Shown one piece after another: positions 31,995-39,555 of a DNA stretch of 64,000 nt. The notes under the pieces were generated by a model. It saw only the letters and a program-made list of their open reading frames with translations, was not told the DNA's origin and ran no database searches. The stretch's first letter is position 1. The number at the start of each line of letters is the position of its first letter. The translations under genes and the position numbers were made by a program. Source of the DNA: CAVVNC01 sp963750015 (GTDB taxonomy: Bacteria; Desulfobacterota; Syntrophorhabdia; Syntrophorhabdales; WCHB1-27); NCBI GenBank assembly GCA_963750015.1, contig CAVVPU010000221.1, positions 1-64,000 on the forward strand. Reading direction: 5' to 3'.

Positions 31995-32935
31995 TCATAT
32001 TTGAATCTCGGGTCTATCCAGCCGTAGGAGATGTCGACGAGCAGGTTGACGAGGCAGACAACCACCCCGATCAACAGAACGCCGCCCTGCACGACGAGAA
32101 AATCCTTGTTCAGAGCCCCGGCCACCAACAGCCGTCCCATCCCCGGTATATTGAAGACCGTCTCGGTCAGGACCGATCCGCCGATGAGGATCCGAACTTG
32201 CAGACCCAGGAGGGTCACCACGGGTATGAGGGTATTCTTCAGGGCGTGTCGCATGATCACCACCCGCTCGCTCAGACCCTTGGAGACCGCCGTTCTGATA
32301 TAGTCCTGATGTATCACCTCGAGCATGCTCGAACGGGTCTGCCGGGCCAGCACCGCAACACCGGGAATGGCGAGAAGAATAATGGGCATTACCGCGTGTT
32401 TGCAGCAGTCCCAGAAGTCGTCGAAGGGCGAGACCCACCCCTGAATGGGAAGCCAGCCCAGCCTGAAGCCGAACAGGTAGATGCCGAGTATGCCGAGCGA
32501 AAAAACAGGAACGGCGTAGCCCACGTTGGCGCAAAGGCTCACTATCTGATCGAGAAAACCTCCCCGTCGTATGGCGCAGACGATGCCCGCCGCGATCCCC
32601 AGGATCGTGCTCACCACGAGAGCCACCGCGGACAGGTAAAGGGTCACGGGCAATCGAGCCGCGAAGATCTCGCTCATGGGGTCCCTGTACATAATAGAGA
32701 CGCCCAGGTTGCCGCGGATCGCATTCGAGAGCCAGTGCACATACTGCACGGCGACCGGCCGGTCGAGCCACAGCTCTTTTTGCAGCGCGTGAATCTGTTC
32801 CAAGGTAGCGTCCGTGCCGAGCATGGCCGCGGCAGGGTCTCCGGGCGTGAGCTGAAGGAGGAGAAAAGAGACGATGGTCACTATCAGCAGTACGGCCACC
32901 GTTTGGACCAGCCGCCGAAGAATATAACTACCCAC
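31991..32935 (-). CDS. ABC transporter permease, DppB/OppB type
   Basis: This 314-residue inner-membrane protein starts YILRRLVQTVAVLLIVTIVS. It carries the OppB features LTPGDPAAAMLG, LWLDRPVAVQYVHWL, the coupling motif RTAVSKGLSERVVIMRHALK near residue 220, and the C-terminal WIDPRF. The start codon is GTG behind GGAGGATGA. It is the first gene of an eight-gene minus-strand operon (to 24.9 kb) and diverges from the porin gene across 466 bp. A 14-bp AT-rich palindrome sits just upstream. Confidence 0.9.
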   Translation of the reverse strand: MGSYILRRLVQTVAVLLIVTIVSFLLLQLTPGDPAAAMLGTDATLEQIHALQKELWLDRPVAVQYVHWLSNAIRGNLGVSIMYRDPMSEIFAARLPVTLYLSAVALVVSTILGIAAGIVCAIRRGGFLDQIVSLCANVGYAVPVFSLGILGIYLFGFRLGWLPIQGWVSPFDDFWDCCKHAVMPIILLAIPGVAVLARQTRSSMLEVIHQDYIRTAVSKGLSERVVIMRHALKNTLIPVVTLLGLQVRILIGGSVLTETVFNIPGMGRLLVAGALNKDFLVVQGGVLLIGVVVCLVNLLVDISYGWIDPRFKYE

Positions 32936-32947
32936 TCATCCTCCTCG

Positions 32948-32961
32948 CCTTATATATAAGG
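32948..32961. promoter_or_regulatory. Perfect 14-bp palindrome upstream of the ABC operon
   Basis: CCTTATATATAAGG lies 12 bp before the DppB start. It could overlap the operon promoter -10 region and serve as an operator. Confidence 0.4.
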
Positions 32962-33297
32962 TATGTAAAATGAACTGCCTCCCGAGGAGCGACCGGTCCT
33001 GTGCTTTCTCGACATTCTCTTGCGCACATACAGCCCGGGCCGTCACCAATATTGCCACTACCGCATTATTATTGTCAATAAAATTGTTCCCGGGGATTGT
33101 GCCAATTCCCTCACTGCTCGCGGCAAGGGTCGACCGCAAGTATCCACGCTCTCTGGTCGCCGGCTGTGTTATCGAAAGCCGTGGGATGCCTGATAAGGTC
33201 TTTACCGTTTTCCCGGCAAAAGTTCTTTCAAGATAACCTTCCAACAATAGAGAAAAAATAGAGAAAAAAATATTTATGAAATTTCTCCACTTTTTTG

Positions 33298-33326
33298 TTG
33301 ACATGCGTCCGGGAACTTGGTACATA
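33298..33326 (+). promoter_or_regulatory. Strong sigma70-type promoter of the porin gene
   Basis: TTGACA (33298-33303), a 17-bp spacer and TACATA (33321-33326) lie 75 bp upstream of the porin start, preceded by an A-rich tract (33250-33280) that could act as an UP element. The rest of the 32936-33401 gap shows no gene. Confidence 0.75.
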
Positions 33327-33401
33327 ATTAAAATAATTTAATAAAGGAGGTGGATTCATTAACCTTTGCAGTAGAAAACAAAAAAACGGAAGGAGGAAGG
33401 A

Positions 33402-34742
33402 ATGAAGAAGATTGTAGTAGTTATGCTTGCTTTGACACTCGCCATTCCTGCGGTAAGCTTCGCGGGAAGCGCGACAAGCAGATGGGATTTGACCATCGGC
33501 GGCGACATTAAGACCGACTTTGCATATTCCAACATTGCCGCAGGTGAGCTGGGCATGGATGCTGTGCCTCAGAGAGCTTCCCAGCCGGGATATGACAACC
33601 TGACCAACAAGTATCCCACCACAATTTGGGGCGCCGGCGAGTCGACTTTTAACTTCGCCATCCGTGGACCCGACGCGTGGGGCGCCAAGACATCGGCCTT
33701 TCTCTCCGGCGACTTCGTCGGGTTCTGGGCTGGAGCGGCGACCTATAACACTTTTGACCTCATGAACGCCAACATGACCTTCGACTGGGGCCAGGAAGCC
33801 CTCACCGTGGGCCAGGAGATCTCCATTTTCGGCATGCTCCCCACCTTCGGCTTGAACATTGACTGGGGTTCGGAAGGTTTCGGCGGCAAGGGACTGCCTC
33901 CGGTCGCGCCCGGCGTCTGGTACACGCAGAAGTTCGGGAAGAACTTCAGGGCCATGTTCCAGGTCCAGGGTCCGCAGGGAGATACTGACGGCAGTAATAC
34001 CAACATCGCCCCCAATCCGGGTCCGGCGAACAGCCAGACTGAAGGTCCTATACCGTACCTCCAGGCGAGTTTCGTCTATGAGAGCCAGGCCTGCGGAAAG
34101 GTGGGTCCTTGGGACCTGACGATCGGCGGTGACTTCATCTACGGTAAGCAGAAAGATACAAATGTCGTCGGGTCAAACATCACCGGCACGAACGTCGACG
34201 AGTGGGGGTCCCTCCTTAAGGCTTTGGTGCCCATCATCCCCGAGCATAACGGCAACAAGACCGGCGCCCTTTACTTTGACGGCGACCTTTACTACGGCCA
34301 GAACCTGTCGGGCGGCTACTACGGCAGCGCCGGGGCTCCCGGCGGCATGGTCTACCAGAGACCTGGAATCGGCAATTGGGGGTCACCCGTGTTGTGGGGC
34401 TATCAAATCCACGGCCAGTACTTTGCTACCGACAAGTTCTCCTTTAACGGCTTTTGGTTTCATACGAACCTAAAGGCTAGCAACTGGATGGCAGCGAATA
34501 TTACTCCGGGTGGCGCGGGAAATACCTTAGCAACCCCTACCACCGTGAGAAACACGACTGGTGTGCTTTCAAGCTATTATAGCTACGCCATCAACGCGAT
34601 GTATGATGTGAACCCGGCGGTTAGAATGGTGCTTTCGTACTCCACGACAGTGGCTAATTACGCCGCCAATTCTTCGTCGGTGGGCTATGAGAATACAGGC
34701 GTCAGGCACGTCATCCACGCGGCAGCCTACTACTACTTCTAA
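33402..34742 (+). CDS. Outer-membrane beta-barrel porin-like protein
   Basis: This 446-residue protein has a Sec signal peptide (MKKIVVVMLALTLAIPAVSF, with cleavage after FAG or AFA near residue 22). The mature chain is rich in Gly, Asn, Tyr and alternating hydrophobic residues, with repeated blocks like WDLTIGGDIKTDF and WDLTIGGDFIYGK, and ends in AAAYYYF. A C-terminal Phe is the standard outer-membrane insertion signal. It is expected to be a diffusion channel. Its promoter is near consensus, AGGAGG precedes the ATG and a strong terminator follows, so it is probably a very abundant protein transcribed alone. Confidence 0.85.
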   Translation: MKKIVVVMLALTLAIPAVSFAGSATSRWDLTIGGDIKTDFAYSNIAAGELGMDAVPQRASQPGYDNLTNKYPTTIWGAGESTFNFAIRGPDAWGAKTSAFLSGDFVGFWAGAATYNTFDLMNANMTFDWGQEALTVGQEISIFGMLPTFGLNIDWGSEGFGGKGLPPVAPGVWYTQKFGKNFRAMFQVQGPQGDTDGSNTNIAPNPGPANSQTEGPIPYLQASFVYESQACGKVGPWDLTIGGDFIYGKQKDTNVVGSNITGTNVDEWGSLLKALVPIIPEHNGNKTGALYFDGDLYYGQNLSGGYYGSAGAPGGMVYQRPGIGNWGSPVLWGYQIHGQYFATDKFSFNGFWFHTNLKASNWMAANITPGGAGNTLATPTTVRNTTGVLSSYYSYAINAMYDVNPAVRMVLSYSTTVANYAANSSSVGYENTGVRHVIHAAAYYYF

Positions 34743-34769
34743 AAAGCAATCGGTATAACGACTGTTCGG

Positions 34770-34809
34770 ATGTCCCCGGCCGTACGCGGCCGGGGACATC
34801 CCTTTTTTG
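34770..34809 (+). terminator. Rho-independent terminator of the porin gene
   Basis: A perfect 13-bp GC-rich stem (34770-34782 with 34787-34799) and the loop TACG are followed by CCCTTTTTT, 28 bp after the porin stop. Confidence 0.92.
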
Positions 34810-34892
34810 CGGGGTCGGAAAGCCCCGGCATGGAGAGCGGTTTGCGCCCTCTTGCCGAAGGTGTGGCCGACCCGGCCGTTATGGGCGCCAAA

Positions 34893-34941
34893 AGGCCATT
34901 TGTCAATGGAACAACTATCTTTTTGCATTGACAAATGGCCT
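34893..34941. repeat. Perfect 16-bp inverted repeat containing TTGACA
   Basis: 34893-34908 is the inverse of 34926-34941, around a 17-bp centre. The right arm contains CATTGACAAATG, so a -35 box may be built into an operator. It lies 130 bp upstream of the first URO-D-family gene. Nothing else is seen in the 34810-35073 gap. Confidence 0.55.
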
Positions 34942-35143
34942 CCTTTTGTGACAAACTGAGGTGCGCCGGTCGGAGCGCATCCGCCCCTACCACGAGGCAA
35001 ATCTGCCTGGTTCTGATGAACGGCACAGGATGCCGGTAATCGGGACCGGGTCAAAAACGGACCGAGGTAACCTATGGGTACAAATATCGATAAACTTTAC
35101 CAAGAACGACTGAAGCGGTACACCGACGCCATCGAGTCTCAAG

Positions 35144-36319
35144 ATGCCGGACCGGGTCCCTGTCACGGCCTCATTCTATTTCTTTCCCGCCCGTTATTAC
35201 GGATGCACCATGGCAGACATGATGTATGATCCCAAGGTCTTGTGGGACATGCACATGAAAGCCACCCTGGAGTTCGAGCCTGACGTGGCCCAGAACCCCT
35301 TCGGCGGCATATTCCTGGGTCCTCTCCTCGATACCCTCGATTACAGGCAGATGGCATGGCCGGGACGGCAGCTTGGCCCCAACGTTCCTTATCAGTTCGT
35401 TGAGGGTGAGTACATGAAGGTCGACGAGTACGACTCCCTGTTCCACGATCCCATGGATTTCATTGTCCGTAAGTACTGGCCGAGGATTTCAGGCACTCTG
35501 GAAGGTCTGGCGCAGCTCCCTTCTTTCGCCAAATTCACCGACTACATGGGCTATGGCTTTTTCAGGGTTTTCGCCCAGCCCGAAGTGGAAAAAGCCCTCG
35601 ACGTCCTCAAGGAGGCGGGAAAGAAGGCGGAAGAAATGGGACTCTATGCGCGGCGCTTTATCGAGGCGCTCAAGGAGCAGGGCTTTCCGAATCAGGGTGG
35701 CGGCCAGACGAGCGCTCCCTTCGATTTCCTGGGCGACACCCTTCGCGGCACGAAGGGTCTGATGCTCGATATGTACCGCAGGCCCGATACTGTGGTGAAA
35801 GCCTGTGAATACCTTCTGCCGATTCTTGTCGAGCGGGGTGTGAGATCCGGAAAGGCCTCAACCGGCAAAAGCGTCTTCATTGCCCTTCATAAGGGGTTGG
35901 ACGGGTTCATGTCGGGCGATCAGTTCGACCGGTTCTACTGGCCTACCCTTAAGGAGCTGGTACTGGCGCTCATAAAGGAAGATCTGGTCCCCTATCTCTT
36001 CTGGGAAGGGAATTGCACCTCGCGCCTCGAAAAAATCAAGGATATTCCCCCGGGAAAAGCCATATACAGGTTCGAGGCCACCGACGTGAAAAAGGCGAAA
36101 GACGTCCTGGGCGACAGGGTTTGCATACGGGGCGCGGTACCCATCTCGATCCTGAGCGCCGGGACTCCCGACCAGGTCAAGTCGTGCTGTAAAGATCTGA
36201 TCGATTATGTGGGGAAGGGTGGGGGTTTTGTCATGGATGCGTCGGCCAACCTCACGGACGCGAGGCCTGAGAACGTGCGGGCCATGTTCGACTTTACCAG
36301 GGAATACGGTGTCTACTAG
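35144..36319 (+). CDS. Uroporphyrinogen decarboxylase-family protein (5' end frameshifted)
   Basis: This 391-residue frame begins MPDRVPVTASFYFFPARY and carries the URO-D barrel pattern: VEGEYMKVDEYDSL, APFDFLGDTLRGTKGLMLD, FIALHKGLDGFMSGDQFDRF and GGGFVMDASANLTDARPENV. The true start is probably ATG 35074, behind GAGGTAA, giving MGTNIDKLYQERLKRYTDAI in another frame; skipping one base at 35140 joins the two as AIESKMPDRVPV, the expected family sequence. Members outside heme synthesis are often methyltransferases acting on corrinoid proteins or CoM-like thiols. No corrinoid protein is encoded nearby. A paralogue follows. Confidence 0.75.
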   Translation: MPDRVPVTASFYFFPARYYGCTMADMMYDPKVLWDMHMKATLEFEPDVAQNPFGGIFLGPLLDTLDYRQMAWPGRQLGPNVPYQFVEGEYMKVDEYDSLFHDPMDFIVRKYWPRISGTLEGLAQLPSFAKFTDYMGYGFFRVFAQPEVEKALDVLKEAGKKAEEMGLYARRFIEALKEQGFPNQGGGQTSAPFDFLGDTLRGTKGLMLDMYRRPDTVVKACEYLLPILVERGVRSGKASTGKSVFIALHKGLDGFMSGDQFDRFYWPTLKELVLALIKEDLVPYLFWEGNCTSRLEKIKDIPPGKAIYRFEATDVKKAKDVLGDRVCIRGAVPISILSAGTPDQVKSCCKDLIDYVGKGGGFVMDASANLTDARPENVRAMFDFTREYGVY

Positions 36320-36445
36320 GCGACAAAGTCCCGGCGCTTCACCACGCCGGAGGACTCGTCCCATGCTGTCGGCGGTTGAATAAGGACCTTATCCGGAGGC
36401 TGATTCGCCGCGAGATAGATTACTTTAATTGATGCGAGGAGAGAG

Positions 36446-37795
36446 ATGGAGGAGAACAGGACGTGGGCAGAACTGACCCCCGGGGAAAAGAGGAAGGAGC
36501 GCTTTCAGTGGTGGCTCGAACCGGCTGGAATCAAATTTGTCAGCCCGGAGGCGGCCGCAGCATATAAACAAAGGGTCCAGAGGTTTATCGACGCCTACGA
36601 TGTCAAGGAGCCTGACCGCGTGCCGGTGTCGGTTTCCGTTGCCACAATTCCGGCCTACGAGAACGGAATCGATAATCATACCGCCATGTACGATGATGAA
36701 AAGATGGTGGAGGCTTGGGCGAGATTCAACGAGAAATATTGCGAAGAGCTCGACAGCTTTGCCATTCCACTGGTGATCCCGGCGAGGGTATACGACATCC
36801 TTGACTACAGGCTTTATGCCTACGCGGGCCGCGGTCTTCCGACGAGCGCCAGGGCTGTGCAGTTCGTCGAGGGCGAGTACATGAAAGCGGACGAGTATGA
36901 CGCGCTCATCAGGAACCCGTCGGATTTCTGGATGAGGGTCTACATGCCCCGTATCTACGGGGCCCTCGCCTCCTTCACCAAACTCGAGCCCTTCACCGAT
37001 TTCGTAGAAATGCCCGCCCCCCAATTGATGCCCTTCACACTTCCCGATGTGCAGGGTGCTTTCCTGGCTCTCATCGAGGCAGGGAAGGCGCTTTCGAAAC
37101 GGATGGAGAAGATTCAGGTGCTCGCACGGCAGGGGTCAGCCATGGGTTTTCCTTCGGCGGGAACCGGCGCTTTCTGCAAGGCCCCCTTCGACACCCTCGG
37201 TGACACCTTGAGAGGGACGAGAGGCATCATGATGGACATGTACCGGAGGCCGGAGAAGCTTCTCGAGGCGGCGGATGTCATGGCAGATCTCACGATAGAT
37301 TCCACCATATCCTCCCTCAATGCCAGGAAGGGTTTCCGCGCCACCTTCCCGCTTCATAAAGGGGCTGACGGCTGGATGTCCGAGGAGCAATTCGACAAGT
37401 TCTATTGGCCTTCTTTGAAGAAGGTGATAGACGCGCTGGTGAAGGAGGGCATTTTCGTGGTCCTCTTCGCCGAAGGAAGCTTCAACACACGTCTCGAAAG
37501 GGTCAATGAATTCGAAAAGGGAGCCGTTTCCTGGCTTTTCGACAGAACCGACATGGCATCGGCCAAGAAGTTCTTGGGCGACCGATGCTGCATCTCGGGC
37601 AACGTGCCCGCTTCGCTCATGGTGACCGGCACTCCTGAGGACGTGAAAAAGTACTGCCGTGATCTTATAGAGACCTGCGGGCCGGGCGGCGGTTACGTAT
37701 TGACCGCCGGGACCGCGGCGCTCGATGAGGCGAAGCTGGAGAACTTCAAGGCCATGGTCGACGCGGCGAGGGAGTACGGAGTGTACAAGAAATAA
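36446..37795 (+). CDS. Uroporphyrinogen decarboxylase-family protein
   Basis: This 449-residue protein has an N-terminal extension (TWAELTPGEKRKERFQWWLE) before the URO-D barrel: AYDVKEPDRVPVSVS, FVEGEYMKADEYDAL, FDTLGDTLRGTRGIMMDMY, FPLHKGADGWMSEEQFDKF and GTPEDVKKYCRDLIETCGPG. It is clearly paralogous to the preceding gene but about 60 residues longer. The catalytic Asp and Arg set of HemE is not evident, so heme synthesis is unlikely. A methyltransferase-type or decarboxylase-type role on an island substrate is possible. It is followed by a promoter for the metal-transporter genes. Confidence 0.82.
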   Translation: MEENRTWAELTPGEKRKERFQWWLEPAGIKFVSPEAAAAYKQRVQRFIDAYDVKEPDRVPVSVSVATIPAYENGIDNHTAMYDDEKMVEAWARFNEKYCEELDSFAIPLVIPARVYDILDYRLYAYAGRGLPTSARAVQFVEGEYMKADEYDALIRNPSDFWMRVYMPRIYGALASFTKLEPFTDFVEMPAPQLMPFTLPDVQGAFLALIEAGKALSKRMEKIQVLARQGSAMGFPSAGTGAFCKAPFDTLGDTLRGTRGIMMDMYRRPEKLLEAADVMADLTIDSTISSLNARKGFRATFPLHKGADGWMSEEQFDKFYWPSLKKVIDALVKEGIFVVLFAEGSFNTRLERVNEFEKGAVSWLFDRTDMASAKKFLGDRCCISGNVPASLMVTGTPEDVKKYCRDLIETCGPGGGYVLTAGTAALDEAKLENFKAMVDAAREYGVYKK

Positions 37796-37842
37796 CTCGG
37801 AAAGAGCGAAGACCGGCAAGGAAGGGGATGTCCGTTTTTTTG

Positions 37843-37871
37843 TTGACATCCCGGCTGAAGGGGTTTACTTT
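37843..37871 (+). promoter_or_regulatory. Sigma70-type promoter upstream of the Nramp-like operon
   Basis: TTGACA (37843-37848), a 17-bp spacer and TACTTT (37866-37871). The -35 overlaps an 8-bp stem, GGGATGTC with GACATCCC (37825-37850). The predicted leader to the transporter start is about 350 nt long. Confidence 0.6.
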
Positions 37872-37900
37872 TTTTAAGATTTGAAGGATTTAAGGAGTCC

Positions 37901-37954
37901 ATGGCAGATGGAAGACGACCCTGGCGGTCAGTTGCAGTCCGGTTGGACCGGTAA
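37901..37954 (+). CDS. Possible 17-residue leader peptide (uORF)
   Basis: ATG 37901 is preceded by AAGGAG and opens a 17-codon frame, MADGRRPWRSVAVRLDR, within the long leader of the metal-transporter genes. It is Arg-rich. It could be a regulatory leader peptide, or chance; the only support is the ribosome site and its position. Confidence 0.25.
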   Translation: MADGRRPWRSVAVRLDR

Positions 37955-38001
37955 ACCGCTATCGGCTCGGGACATCGCCGCATGATCATCTGGTCTTCGC
38001 G

Positions 38002-38039
38002 GCCTTTTTCCTGAACCGTTAACGGTTCAGGAAAAAGGC
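38002..38039. repeat. 38-bp perfect palindrome
   Basis: 38002-38020 is the exact inverse of 38021-38039, with centre CCGTTAACGG. Both strands read CCTGAACC...GGTTCAGG with A-runs, not T-runs, after the stem, so it does not look like a terminator. It lies 190 bp before the metal-transporter start and may be an operator or a cruciform element. Confidence 0.75.
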
Positions 38040-38228
38040 GTTCTACCTGTTTCTATTCAAGGCCTTTTCCCAATCCATTCCAACCGCATAAAGCCTCATC
38101 TATCAGGGCCGGTATAGCCCGGTCCCATTGGTCCGGTTCGGCATCAGCCCTTTTTCGATGTACGGGGCTTTTCGCCGGGGCCTTATATTGTGGTAAGCGG
38201 CTAGGTCGGACACCATCGGGAGGCAGAG

Positions 38229-39545
38229 ATGTTCTGGATCAGCAAGAGCATGCACCGACTGGGAAGGTTCTGGGACAGGGCCCTCCTCTTTCTCGTCGTT
38301 CTCGGTCCCGGCATCATTACCATGATTGCCGATAATGACGCGGGCGGCATCTCGACCTATGCAGTCACCGGATCCAAGTACGGCTTCAACCTGCTCTGGG
38401 CTTTCTTCATCCTCGTCCCCATGGCCTACTACATCCAGGAGATGACGGTAAGGCTCGGCGCGGTGACGAAGCGGGGCCATGCGGAAGCGATCTTCGACGG
38501 CTTCGGCCCCTTTTGGGGCTGGTTCTCCATCTTCGACCTCTCGGTCATAAACTGGCTCACCCTTGTGACCGAGTACATCGGCATGACCGCGGCCATGAGC
38601 ATCTTCGGAATCCCCCCGTTGATTACCTTTGCCGGCGTCACCCTTATACTTTTCGGGGTCGTCCTTTCCGGTAAGTATTGGACCTTCGAGAAGCTTACTC
38701 TTTTCTTCTGCGTCTTCAATTTTGCCTATATTCCCGCTGCCTTCTGGGCCATGCAGACAGGGACCGCCCCTGCCTGGGGAGAGGCCTTCAAGGGTTTTTA
38801 TCACCCCAGTTTTCCCCAGGGCCTCACCTCGGATCTGCTCTTTGTCATCATGGCCAACATCGGAACCACTATTACCCCTTGGCAGATCTTTTTTCAGCAA
38901 AGCGCGGTCGTCGACAAGGGCCTTGACATAAAGGATATCAAATACGGGAAGATAGACACTTTTGCCGGCTCGTTCCTGACCTGTCTCGTCGCCGTCTTCA
39001 TAATCATCGCCACTGCCGCGGCTTTCTATTACCACAGGCCTCCCATCTCGGTCGAGGACGCACGGCAGACCGCCGATGCCATCGCGCCGCTTTTGCCTTA
39101 CGGCCAGGGCGTATGGGCAAGGACATTATTCGCTATCGGCCTTTTCGATGCCGGTTTCCTGGGCGCCCTCTGCATATCCCTTTCAACCTCGTGGGCGGTA
39201 GGGGAGGTTTTCGGCTGGGCCCATTCCCTTAACAGGGGCGTCAAGGATGCCCCCTGGTTCTACGTGGTCTACTTCTTCTGCCTCGCCACTTCGGGAGCGG
39301 TCGTTCTGATTCCCCGTGCGCCGCTCATCGCCATTACCATGTTTGTCCAGGTCATTGCCGTGACTCTCCTGCCTGCGGCCCTCATGTTCCTCATACTGCT
39401 CCTCAATGACAAGCCCCTCATGGGGGAGCACGTAAACACACGGTGGGAGAATATCGCGAACTGGAGCATCACCCTTTTCGTCATCATCGTATCGACACTT
39501 TTCGGCGTTTCCATTCTTTTTCCAAGTATACTGGGCCAGGGATAG
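38229..39545 (+). CDS. Nramp-related divalent metal transporter, divergent
   Basis: This 438-residue inner-membrane protein has about 11 helices in the LeuT-like Nramp arrangement. The TM1 metal motif, normally DPGN, reads LGPGIITMIADNDAGGIST, and the TM6 MPH motif is replaced by MANIGTTITPWQIFFQQS. These changes remove the classical soft-metal Met and point away from Mn/Fe selectivity. The next gene encodes MgtE-N and CBS domains, known from Mg2+ channels, so Mg2+ or another hard cation is possible. The long structured leader suggests regulation. The substrate is inference. Confidence 0.82.
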   Translation: MFWISKSMHRLGRFWDRALLFLVVLGPGIITMIADNDAGGISTYAVTGSKYGFNLLWAFFILVPMAYYIQEMTVRLGAVTKRGHAEAIFDGFGPFWGWFSIFDLSVINWLTLVTEYIGMTAAMSIFGIPPLITFAGVTLILFGVVLSGKYWTFEKLTLFFCVFNFAYIPAAFWAMQTGTAPAWGEAFKGFYHPSFPQGLTSDLLFVIMANIGTTITPWQIFFQQSAVVDKGLDIKDIKYGKIDTFAGSFLTCLVAVFIIIATAAAFYYHRPPISVEDARQTADAIAPLLPYGQGVWARTLFAIGLFDAGFLGALCISLSTSWAVGEVFGWAHSLNRGVKDAPWFYVVYFFCLATSGAVVLIPRAPLIAITMFVQVIAVTLLPAALMFLILLLNDKPLMGEHVNTRWENIANWSITLFVIIVSTLFGVSILFPSILGQG

Positions 39546-39555
39546 GAGGTCGCTT

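Noticed and set aside
31901..32959. 352-residue plus-strand frame opposite the DppB-like gene
   Set aside because: His-, Arg- and Asp-rich antisense shadow of a membrane protein.
38103..39035. 310-residue minus-strand frame opposite the Nramp-like gene
   Set aside because: Acidic, Gly-rich shadow of a membrane-protein frame; no ribosome site.
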